Positions 1 to 7,532 of a stretch of DNA of 64,000 nt are shown here, one piece after another. The DNA lies in assembly GCA_041397825.1 (NCBI GenBank), contig JAWKVX010000002.1, positions 186,001 through 250,000 of the forward strand. Reading direction: 5' to 3'. The first letter of the stretch is position 1. Each line of letters opens with the position of its first letter. The translations under genes and the position numbers were made by a program. This DNA is from JANNSX01 sp041397825. GTDB taxonomy: Bacteria > Pseudomonadota > Alphaproteobacteria > Rhizobiales > Hyphomicrobiaceae. Below the pieces are notes generated by a model. It was not told the DNA's origin. It was given only the letters and a program-made list of their open reading frames with translations, and ran no database searches.

Positions 1-220
1 CGGCTACGACTTCAAGCTCACGGCGCCGTCGAGCGCCTGGGCCAAGTTCAGCCAGCAGATACCGCCACCCATGTTCAACGACATCTGGGCGATGGCGCAT
101 CCACTGCACCGCCAACTGCAGATCGAGGGCAACACGCTGAAGTTCTGGCAGAACCTCAGGGCGCTGACCCGCATGCTCTCGCTGATGCGCCAAGTCTACA
201 ACTCGGGTTCGAGGGATTGA
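1..220 (+). CDS. 3' end of an unrecognised protein (partial)
   Basis: An open frame runs from base 2 to a TGA at 218-220, giving 72 C-terminal residues. It ends three bases before the hydrolase ATG at 224, so it is probably translated in the same operon. The fragment holds PPPMFNDIWAMAHPLHRQL and, near the end, a helical stretch FWQNLRALTRMLSLMR. I do not recognise it firmly. The alternating charged and hydrophobic C-terminal helices are compatible with a small SCP2-like lipid-binding protein, but this is only a guess. The start lies outside the window. Confidence 0.6.
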   Translation, partial: GYDFKLTAPSSAWAKFSQQIPPPMFNDIWAMAHPLHRQLQIEGNTLKFWQNLRALTRMLSLMRQVYNSGSRD

Positions 221-223
221 TCC

Positions 224-1216
224 ATGAATACGCATGATCCGATCGTCGGGCGCTACGTCTACGTCCAGTGCGAAGGCAAGACTTACCGCACCTACTACGA
301 GGAGACGGGTGAGGGCATTCCGCTCGTCTGCCTCCACACCGCCGGAACCGACGGCCGCCAATACCGCCATCAACTCTGCGATCCCGACTTCACGCAGAAT
401 TACCGCATCATCGCCTTCGACATGCCCTGGCACGGCAAGTCGATCCCGCCCTCCGACTTCTACCTTATGGAGGACGAGTACAAGCTGACGACGCGCTTCT
501 ATACCGAGTTCATCGTCGCCTTCTGCCGCGCCCTCGATCTCAAGAAGCCAGTCATCATGGGCCAGTCGATGGGCGGCAATATCTGCCTGTCGCTGGCGCT
601 TAAATACGAGAGTGAGTTCTCGGCCCTGATTGCGCTTGAGGCCTGCGACTACTCGCCGGGCTGGTGGATCGATCCGCTGCATCACCCACACATTCACGGT
701 GGCGAGGTGGTCGCAACCTCCGTATTCGGCCTGATGTCGCCCGAGAGCCCGGACGAATATCGCTGGGAGACCTGGTGGTACTACGCCCAGGGCGGCCCAG
801 GCATCTTCAAGGGCGACCTTTATTTCTACAGCGTCGATTCGGACTACCGCGACCAGGTGCACAAGATCTCGGGCCGGCTGCCGATCTACTTCCTCACCGG
901 TGAGTACGATTTCGCCTGCACGCCCGAGATGACGCAGCGGACGGCTGAGAAGGTCAAGAACTCGGAGTGCACGATCTTCTCCGGCGGTCACTTCCCGACG
1001 TCGGAGGATCCGGCGAAGTTCAAGGAGATCATCACGCCGGTCCTGAAGAAGATCGCCGCGGCAGATCCGGAGCGCCGAGGCCAGGGTGGAAGCATCGTCG
1101 GCCTCAGGCCGAGCGTCGGTCTCGGCAGTAGCGCGGGCAGCTCGATCGGCGAGTCTCGCTCGACGGCAAGGTCTGACCGGCAGCCGCCGAGTGGACGGCG
1201 AGTGGTGGAGCTTTAG
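224..1216 (+). CDS. alpha/beta hydrolase
   Basis: 330 residues. The alpha/beta-hydrolase plan is clear: oxyanion-hole strand LVCLHTAG (about 35-41), nucleophile elbow GQSMGG with Ser115, a candidate acid Asp229 in GEYDF and the catalytic His256 in SGGHFPTSE. The core ends near residue 290. It is followed by about 45 residues of Gly/Ser/Arg-rich sequence not expected in the family, possibly a disordered tail or the result of an old frameshift. It sits between an unrecognised gene and two ABC permease genes, so it probably hydrolyses the imported compound or a derivative. The substrate cannot be read from sequence. Confidence 0.9.
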   Translation: MNTHDPIVGRYVYVQCEGKTYRTYYEETGEGIPLVCLHTAGTDGRQYRHQLCDPDFTQNYRIIAFDMPWHGKSIPPSDFYLMEDEYKLTTRFYTEFIVAFCRALDLKKPVIMGQSMGGNICLSLALKYESEFSALIALEACDYSPGWWIDPLHHPHIHGGEVVATSVFGLMSPESPDEYRWETWWYYAQGGPGIFKGDLYFYSVDSDYRDQVHKISGRLPIYFLTGEYDFACTPEMTQRTAEKVKNSECTIFSGGHFPTSEDPAKFKEIITPVLKKIAAADPERRGQGGSIVGLRPSVGLGSSAGSSIGESRSTARSDRQPPSGRRVVEL

Positions 1217-1269
1217 CGCGGGGCGCTGGAGGCGGAAGCCCCTTGCTCAGATAGGCGGAAACGATTGGA

Positions 1270-2634
1270 ATGTCCGAATCCCGTGGCTCGCAGAATACGT
1301 TCCTGCTGGTGCCGATCCTGCTCATGGCCGTGCTGCTTGCCACGGCCGTGATCAGGTCGCCGCAGCTCGTCACGTATTCGGGCCTTGGCAGCGCGATCAT
1401 CGTGTCGGCTCCGCTAATCCTCGCGACCTACTCCCTGATGGCGCTGGCGATCGCCGGTCGCGGTACCGTCGATCTCGCCGTCGGGCCGTTGCTCGCCTTC
1501 ATCAACGTCTCGATCGTGCAGCTCAACATGCACGGAATCGTCACGTCGCCGATCGGCGTCTTCATCGTCGCACTCGGCATGGGGGTTCTCTATCAGCTGC
1601 TGTTCGCGCTGATGATCATCCATGTCAGGGTGCAGCCGATCATCGTCGCGCTGAGCGGATTCCTGGCGCTCTCCGGCATCAACCTCGTGATCATGCAGCG
1701 TCCCGGCGGCATGGCACCGGAGTGGATGGGAAGTTGGGGGCTCGGCATCACTATCTTCTCGCCGGTTCTCCTCATCCTCATCATCGCCACCGGCGCGTGG
1801 CTGCTTTTCACGTTGACGACGTTCTACGGCAACCTTCGCCTGATGGGCTATGACGAGCGCGCCGCCTATACGAGCGGCGTCAGGATCAATCTCGCGCGGA
1901 CCGGCGCCCATGTCATCGCCGGGCTGTTCGTCGGCCTGGCGGCGATCTGCTACACGGCCCTCATCGCCTCGGGCGATCCGACCCAGGGGACGACCATGTC
2001 GCTGACCGCAGTCACGGCGGTCGTGCTCGGCGGCGTCAGCCTGGCGGGTGGGCGTGGAGGAGCGATCGGGGCGTTGCTCGGTGCCCTCAATCTCTTCCTC
2101 ATCGGCTATGTGCTCGCGACCTTCAATTTTGGCTCCATCCAGGCTTTCGTGACGCAACTGAGCTACGGCGTGATCCTCATTCTGTCGTTGCTTCTGACTC
2201 TGCTCGTGCCGGTAATCGGCCGATACTTGAGATTCATCTCGCCCTATACGGCCTTCATCATTCTCGGCTGCATCGTTGCTGGCATCATGCTGCAGGTCAG
2301 CACGGCGGTTGTGCCGGCTCCGGACGAGGTGGCGGCGGCCGGGACGGCAGTCGCAGCGGCGCCCGTCCTCCCCGAGACAGAGGATTCCACCCGCTATCTG
2401 TTGTTGCCGGTCGCCGATGCCGTCTCGATCGGAAAGCTGCAGTTGTCCGCGACGCAATCGGCAGCCTTCGGGCTTGTGGCGCTGCTGTTGCTGCTGGTGG
2501 CGACCATGCGCATGGCGGCGGTTGAGGCCGTCTCGCTCAGGCTCGGCGTCTTTCTCTATGTTGCCGGCTCCGGTCTGATTGTCATGCTACTCGTCGGAGT
2601 TGGCGCACTCGGTGTCGTCGGTGGTGCGCCATGA
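1270..2634 (+). CDS. ABC transporter permease, RbsC/BPD_transp_2 family
   Basis: 454 residues, strongly hydrophobic. The family hallmark is near residues 240-275, with LTAVTAVVLGGVSLAGG followed by a GALLGALNL helix, as in ribose/xylose-type inner-membrane permeases. An earlier VDLAVGPLLAF segment corresponds to the usual G-x-DLS-x-G motif. The family is normally about 320-350 residues. This protein continues with an Ala/Pro-rich loop (about 345-370) and further membrane segments to the C-terminus. Its stop overlaps the start of the next permease (ATGA), indicating a heteromeric pair made by coupled translation. No ATPase or binding protein is in the window, so they must be upstream or elsewhere. 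Confidence 0.9.
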   Translation: MSESRGSQNTFLLVPILLMAVLLATAVIRSPQLVTYSGLGSAIIVSAPLILATYSLMALAIAGRGTVDLAVGPLLAFINVSIVQLNMHGIVTSPIGVFIVALGMGVLYQLLFALMIIHVRVQPIIVALSGFLALSGINLVIMQRPGGMAPEWMGSWGLGITIFSPVLLILIIATGAWLLFTLTTFYGNLRLMGYDERAAYTSGVRINLARTGAHVIAGLFVGLAAICYTALIASGDPTQGTTMSLTAVTAVVLGGVSLAGGRGGAIGALLGALNLFLIGYVLATFNFGSIQAFVTQLSYGVILILSLLLTLLVPVIGRYLRFISPYTAFIILGCIVAGIMLQVSTAVVPAPDEVAAAGTAVAAAPVLPETEDSTRYLLLPVADAVSIGKLQLSATQSAAFGLVALLLLLVATMRMAAVEAVSLRLGVFLYVAGSGLIVMLLVGVGALGVVGGAP

Positions 2635-4049
2635 GCGACACCCAGACACCGCGTGACAAGGGCTGGCCGGTACCGATGCCGGCGTCGACGGTCCTCGTCT
2701 GGCTCAATCTCGCCGTCGCGTTGATCGTCGGTGCCATCGGCTTCGGACTTGGCTTCGGCCAGGGTCTCGATGCGCAGGTGGTGATCCTCTACACGATCAT
2801 CTCGGTCGCCGTCCTCTACTGGGCGCTCAACTACGTCGCCGTGGCCTTCGAATCGCGACGGAGCACCGCCGATGCGGGGGAGACAGCCACCGAGACCGGG
2901 CGGGTGTCGGGAGCGCGGGCGGTCTGGCACGGTAATCGCGTGCTCATCGTCGCGATGCTCCTGCTGCTTCTCGTCTATCTGGTCGTCACCGCCACGGTTC
3001 CCTCGTTTCGCTCGGTCCTCAATCTCATCGCCTTCCTCATCCTCGAGGGCATTCTGCTCTTTGCCTTCAAGGTCTCGGGCTACTTCGCGCACAGCCGCAG
3101 CGCCTTCATCGGCCTCATCGTGCTGGCAGCGCTGATCATCATCTCGTCGTTCTCGATCGACGGCTTCCTGTCGGCGGTCAACATCCGGGCGATCCTGCTC
3201 TTCGCCGCATTCCTCGGCATCGCCTGCGTCGGTCAGACACTCGTCGCCTTGATGGGTGGCCTCGATCTGTCGATCCCCTTCGTGATCGGCGCGGCCAACA
3301 TCGGGCTCCTCTACATCATCGGCCTGGGTGTCCCGACGGGCGTCGCCTTCGGCATCGTGCTGGTGATCGGCGGCCTCATCGGACTCCTCAACGGACTGCT
3401 CTCCTTCAAGCTGCAGGGGCAGGCCCTGATCCTGACGCTCGGCATGGGTTTCTCGGTGGCCGGCCTGGTGCAGATCCTGACCAGCATCGGCTCCGAGTTC
3501 AGCGGCAATGTCTTCGGTACCGTCCCCGACTGGTTGAAGAACCTCGCAGCCATGAACGGCGTGACGTTCGGCCTCGCCGTACCGCCGGCCATCCTGCTCT
3601 GGATCGCCTTGGCGGTCATCGTCATCATCGCGCTGCGCTATTCGGCCTATGGCCGCTACGTCTATGCGCTCGGCGGCAACCGGCGCTCCGCGAAGCTCAC
3701 CGGCATCTCGGAGCTCAAATACTGGACGCTCGCCTATGTCGTCAGTGGCGTGTTCGCGTCGTTGACGGGGTGCCTGCTGCTCGGCTGGTCAGGCGGCGGT
3801 TTCATCGGTGTCGGCGACCCCTACCTCTTCACGACGCTCGCCGCCGTCGTCATCGGCGGCACCTCGCTCGTCGGCGGCAGCGGTGGCTATGGCTTCACGG
3901 TCATCGGCGTCCTCGTCTTGCAGGTCTTGAGCGCCTTTCTTATCGGCATCGGCCTGAAATACGAGTGGCAGCAGTTCATCTTCGGCCTGCTCATCCTGCC
4001 GATGGTCGCCCTCTACGGCCGTGCACCGCATATCCGATCACAAGTCTAG
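2631..4049 (+). CDS. ABC transporter permease, RbsC/BPD_transp_2 family
   Basis: 472 residues; the ATG overlaps the previous stop by four bases. It starts with two hydrophobic segments, a charged loop with TATETGRVSG and further helices. The canonical permease core then begins near residue 195 with LVALMGGLDLSIPFVIG. The signature TLAAVVIGGTSLVGGSGG lies near 400-420. The extra N-terminal membrane region of roughly 150 residues is unusual for RbsC-like proteins. It is the second permease of the heteromeric ABC importer encoded with the preceding gene. The substrate is unknown; the family handles sugars, autoinducer-2 and nucleosides. Confidence 0.9.
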   Translation: MSDTQTPRDKGWPVPMPASTVLVWLNLAVALIVGAIGFGLGFGQGLDAQVVILYTIISVAVLYWALNYVAVAFESRRSTADAGETATETGRVSGARAVWHGNRVLIVAMLLLLLVYLVVTATVPSFRSVLNLIAFLILEGILLFAFKVSGYFAHSRSAFIGLIVLAALIIISSFSIDGFLSAVNIRAILLFAAFLGIACVGQTLVALMGGLDLSIPFVIGAANIGLLYIIGLGVPTGVAFGIVLVIGGLIGLLNGLLSFKLQGQALILTLGMGFSVAGLVQILTSIGSEFSGNVFGTVPDWLKNLAAMNGVTFGLAVPPAILLWIALAVIVIIALRYSAYGRYVYALGGNRRSAKLTGISELKYWTLAYVVSGVFASLTGCLLLGWSGGGFIGVGDPYLFTTLAAVVIGGTSLVGGSGGYGFTVIGVLVLQVLSAFLIGIGLKYEWQQFIFGLLILPMVALYGRAPHIRSQV

Positions 4050-4058
4050 GATCCACCC

Positions 4059-4748
4059 ATGCCGGGAATGAATTTTCTATCGAGTGATCTGGTCTCGACC
4101 TCTTATGCGGTTGCAACGGTCGCTATGCTCGCATCGGCGGCGCTGATCCTGCTCGGCATGACCTGGACCTCCGACCGCTGGCGGCTGCCGGTGGCGCTCG
4201 TCGGCGTGGCTTTGCTGGCCTCGGGCCTCGTCTATGTCGCCGCTGCCGAGACCTGGGCCACGTCGGCGAAGGTGTCGGCCGCCTCCCGCTATGTCGGCTG
4301 GTTCATCGTGCAGCCGCTGCAAGTCGCATCCGCCTATTTCTTTGCGCGCATCTCCGGCAAGGTTCCGGTCGGTGTCTTCTGGCGCACCATTGTCGCCGCC
4401 TTGCTCATGGTGCTTTGCCGTTTCCTCGGCGATGCCCGGATCTTCGATCCAACCCTCGGCGTGCTGCTGTCGATCGCGTTCTGGCTCTACATCCTGGGCG
4501 AACTCTACTTCGGCGCCATGAGCACCGCCGTGCAGAACGTCTCGAGGCCCATACGTCTCGGCTATTTCTGGATCCGGCTCATCATGACCATCGGCTGGGC
4601 CGCGCTGCCGATCCTGCATTTCGTAGATGTCGTTATTGGTGCCGGGCATACGCCGGCGATCGTGGTTCTCTACAACATCGCCGACGTCGTGAACCTGTTG
4701 ACCCCATCGCTCATCACGCTCGCGGTCGCGGGCATCGAGCGGTACTGA
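4059..4748 (+). CDS. microbial-rhodopsin homologue lacking the retinal lysine
   Basis: 229 residues with seven predicted membrane helices, nine bases after the permease stop. It aligns with green proteorhodopsin (GPR) over helices C, E, F and G. Helix C is RYVGWFIVQPLQVAS (GPR RYIDWLLTVPLLICE). Helix E has FWLYILGELYFG. Helix F has IGWAALPILHF (GPR FGWAIYPVGYF). Helix G is YNIADVVNLLTPSL (GPR YNLADFVNKILFGL). The Schiff-base lysine position (GPR Lys231) is Leu213, codon ctg at 4695-4697. The proton acceptor (GPR Asp97) is Gly80 and the donor (Glu108) is Ser91. Asp209 (GPR Asp227), Arg77 and Trp81 are kept. It therefore should not bind retinal covalently or pump protons. A sensor, scaffold or transporter-accessory role is inferred from the operon. 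Confidence 0.82.
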   Translation: MPGMNFLSSDLVSTSYAVATVAMLASAALILLGMTWTSDRWRLPVALVGVALLASGLVYVAAAETWATSAKVSAASRYVGWFIVQPLQVASAYFFARISGKVPVGVFWRTIVAALLMVLCRFLGDARIFDPTLGVLLSIAFWLYILGELYFGAMSTAVQNVSRPIRLGYFWIRLIMTIGWAALPILHFVDVVIGAGHTPAIVVLYNIADVVNLLTPSLITLAVAGIERY

Positions 4749-4800
4749 GAAGGACTTTCGTGTCGCGTCCGCTGGCGCCACATGACCGGAGGAGCTGAAG

Positions 4801-7008
4801 ATGTCGATGTCGAGCACGGACATTCTGGTGATCGTCATTCTGTTGACGATCCTCGTCGCCATAGCCGTGTACCTGCTGCATTGGCTCTACCGGCATTCGA
4901 CCAAGGACCAGTCCTTCGTCAGGACCGGTCTCGGCGGCGAGAAGGTGGTGATGGGAGGCGGCGCGCTGATCATCCCGATCGTGCATACGATCACCCGCGT
5001 CAACATGAATGCTATCCCGATCGAGATCCGGCGAACGAACGAGCAGTCGCTCATCACCAAGAACAAGATGCGCATCGACATCGTTGCCGAGTTCTTCGTC
5101 CGGGTCTTGTCGACCCGTGAGGGAGTATCGATCGCAGCCCGCACGCTGGGCGAGCGGACGCAGAGCGCGACAGAGCTCAAGGAGATGGTGGAGGGCCGGT
5201 TCATCGACGCCATGGCGACGGTCGCGGCGACCATGACCATGGAAGAGATTCACACCAATCGCGGCCGCTACATCAGCGAGGTTGCCGAGCTCGCCAAGCA
5301 GACGCTTGGCGCGAATGGTCTCGAGCTCGAGAATGCCTCGCTGACGAGTCTCAATCAGTCCGACATCTCGGTCTTCAACCCGACGAACGCCTTCGATGCC
5401 GAGGGGCTTGCGCAGCTGACCGAGCAGATCGAGGAGCGCCGCAAGCTTCGCAACCGGATCGAGAACGATGCGCGCATCGAGATCACGCTCAAAGACTATG
5501 AGACCGAGCAGCGGTCCCTCGAGATCGCCCGCGACCTCGAATATGCGCGCATTGCTCAACAGCGGGATATCGAGATGCGCAAGGCCGAACAACTCGCCCA
5601 GATCGAGGACGAGCGAGCCGCTTCGCAGATCAGCGTCGAGCTGGCACGGATCAAGGCCGAGCAGGAGGCGGAGCGCAACAGGATCGCCAAGGAGCGCCTG
5701 GTCGAATCCGAGCGCATCACTACGGAGGCCGAGATTCGCAATCTCGCCATCGAGCGCCGCCAGTCGAACGAGCTGACCGAGATCAACACGCAGAAGACTC
5801 TCGAGGCCCAGCGGATTCTAACCCGCCAGCAGATCGAGACCGATCGGATAGAGAACGAGCGCAAGATCCGCGAGCATGACATCCGCACCCGGCAGACCCT
5901 GGCGCTCATCGAGACCTCGGCACTGGGTGAGGTCGACAGGGCTCGCCTCGACCGCGACAAGTCCGTCGAGTCGGCCCGCATCGAGACCTTGAAGGCGATC
6001 GAGCTCTTGGGGGTCGAAAAGGACAAGCAGATCCGGGTCACCAACGAGATCGCGGCGAGCGATCACGATCGTGCACGCATCATGGGGCGCTACTACGTGG
6101 AGATGGAGCGCCTCTCCAAGGACGAGGAGATCGCGCAGGCTGAGATCGCCAAACGCGAGAAGGTCAAGCTTGCCGAGACGACCTCGCTCCGCAACATCGA
6201 GGATGCGAGCATCGCTGCGGGCCGCGAGATCGACGAACTCCGAATCGCCGCCCGCAAATACATCGACCGCTTCGAGATCGAGATGCAGAAGGAAATCGAG
6301 ATCGTCGACAAGGAGCGGCTCATCGCCGTCATCAATAAGTCGATCGAGGAAGCCTATGCACGCACCAGCGAGGCGGAGGCGCTGAAGGCTCAGGCGGCGA
6401 TGGAGGAGCAGATCCTCACCGCGCGCGACGAGGAGGCGGCCAGCCGGGCTAAGCGTGTCGATCTCATCAACACGGCATCGCGCGTCGAGCGTGAGTCCAT
6501 GCGGATAACCTCTTTCGCTCGCGCCGAGAAGGAGGCGTCGGAGTTCCGTGCGCTGGCGCGGATCGCCGAGGCCAATGCCGACGAGGTCCGCTATGCCAAG
6601 GACGCCGCCGGTCAGCTGCTCTTGAACGAGTCCGAAAATATGCGCTCGGAAGCGAGCCGGCGGAGCGCCATCTACGAGAACCTCGTACGCAATCTGCCCA
6701 ACATCATCCGGGAGACGGTCAAGCCGATGGAGAACATCGACTCGATCAAGATCCTGCAGGTCGACGGCTTGCCCGGCATCAACAGCCCCTCCGAGACCGG
6801 CGGTGGACGTGGCGGCAGTGGCGGCAGCGAGGGCGGCAGTATGACGGATCGGGTGGTCAACTCCGCCATGAAGTACCGGACACAGGTCGCCCTGGTCGAT
6901 GGCCTGATGAAGGAGCTGGGGCTGCCGGTCGACAGCATCGGCAGCGCCGGCGGCATGTCGTTCCGCAACTTCATGGTCTCCGATCAGCAGAAGGACAAGG
7001 ACGATTGA
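4801..7008 (+). CDS. flotillin-like SPFH-domain membrane protein with long coiled coil
   Basis: 735 residues, preceded by a GGAGG-type ribosome site. One N-terminal membrane segment (about 8-28) is followed by an SPFH/Band-7 domain (about 30-200, with GGGALIIPIVHTITRVNMN and NKMRIDIVAEFFVRV). A very long Glu/Arg/Ala-rich coiled coil spans about 205-640. A Gly/Ser-rich linker near 661-679 and a short C-terminal region follow. This is the YqiK/flotillin architecture, but the coiled coil is longer than in typical flotillins of about 500 residues. Flotillins form oligomeric membrane-microdomain scaffolds. Placed between the opsin-like gene and a symporter gene, it may organise these transport proteins in the membrane. 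Confidence 0.85.
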   Translation: MSMSSTDILVIVILLTILVAIAVYLLHWLYRHSTKDQSFVRTGLGGEKVVMGGGALIIPIVHTITRVNMNAIPIEIRRTNEQSLITKNKMRIDIVAEFFVRVLSTREGVSIAARTLGERTQSATELKEMVEGRFIDAMATVAATMTMEEIHTNRGRYISEVAELAKQTLGANGLELENASLTSLNQSDISVFNPTNAFDAEGLAQLTEQIEERRKLRNRIENDARIEITLKDYETEQRSLEIARDLEYARIAQQRDIEMRKAEQLAQIEDERAASQISVELARIKAEQEAERNRIAKERLVESERITTEAEIRNLAIERRQSNELTEINTQKTLEAQRILTRQQIETDRIENERKIREHDIRTRQTLALIETSALGEVDRARLDRDKSVESARIETLKAIELLGVEKDKQIRVTNEIAASDHDRARIMGRYYVEMERLSKDEEIAQAEIAKREKVKLAETTSLRNIEDASIAAGREIDELRIAARKYIDRFEIEMQKEIEIVDKERLIAVINKSIEEAYARTSEAEALKAQAAMEEQILTARDEEAASRAKRVDLINTASRVERESMRITSFARAEKEASEFRALARIAEANADEVRYAKDAAGQLLLNESENMRSEASRRSAIYENLVRNLPNIIRETVKPMENIDSIKILQVDGLPGINSPSETGGGRGGSGGSEGGSMTDRVVNSAMKYRTQVALVDGLMKELGLPVDSIGSAGGMSFRNFMVSDQQKDKDD

Positions 7009-7061
7009 TGGCGCGTCGGCCTGGCGTGAGCTGAGCCGCGGCGCAGGGAAGCGAGAGCGAG

Positions 7062-7532
7062 ATGGAACCGTCGAGCGGACATCGGGCGACTGACCGGCAT
7101 GCTCTCGTCATGGCCATCTGGCTGACGGGCGGGTTCCTTGCCGTCGTGCTTGTCCACCTCGCGCTGTCGACGGGGCAGAGCGTGGCGCTCTACGCGGCGG
7201 GCGGCACAGTGCTCGCTGCCTTCGTCGGCCACATCGTCACCAACGCGGTCTATCGGACGGCCTTCACGCGCCGGGAGCTCACGCTCGCCCTCGTGCTCTA
7301 TGCGATGGCCCTCGTGGCCTTCGCGCTGGCGACACTTCTCGAGCCGGGTTTCAAGGAGGCCTACTTTCTGCCACTCGGCCTGGTGCTCGTCGGCGTCGGT
7401 GCTGCGGTGCTGTTCTACATGATCACCCACTACGGCATGCGTGACGTGTTCGAATCCTTCAACGTCGTCCGTGATGCGAATGTGCGAGAGCGGTCGGATC
7501 TCGTGCAGAAGCGCTGGAGAAGCCGTCAGTGA
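7062..7532 (+). CDS. small four-helix membrane protein, unknown function
   Basis: 156 residues with four hydrophobic segments (about 17-36, 40-62, 71-92 and 100-125), a charged N-terminus and a basic, Arg-rich C-terminus ending KRWRSRQ. I do not recognise a family. Its stop overlaps the GTG start of the symporter (GTGA at 7529-7532), implying coupled translation. An accessory subunit of that transporter is therefore the simplest idea, as small membrane partners are known for some SSS-type symporters. The start is the ATG at 7062, after a purine-rich GAAGCGAGAGCGAG stretch. Confidence 0.75.
   Translation: MEPSSGHRATDRHALVMAIWLTGGFLAVVLVHLALSTGQSVALYAAGGTVLAAFVGHIVTNAVYRTAFTRRELTLALVLYAMALVAFALATLLEPGFKEAYFLPLGLVLVGVGAAVLFYMITHYGMRDVFESFNVVRDANVRERSDLVQKRWRSRQ

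Noticed and set aside
4059..4748. Calling the seven-helix protein a light-driven proton pump
   Set aside because: The retinal lysine, proton acceptor and donor are all replaced, so pumping as in proteorhodopsin is not supported.
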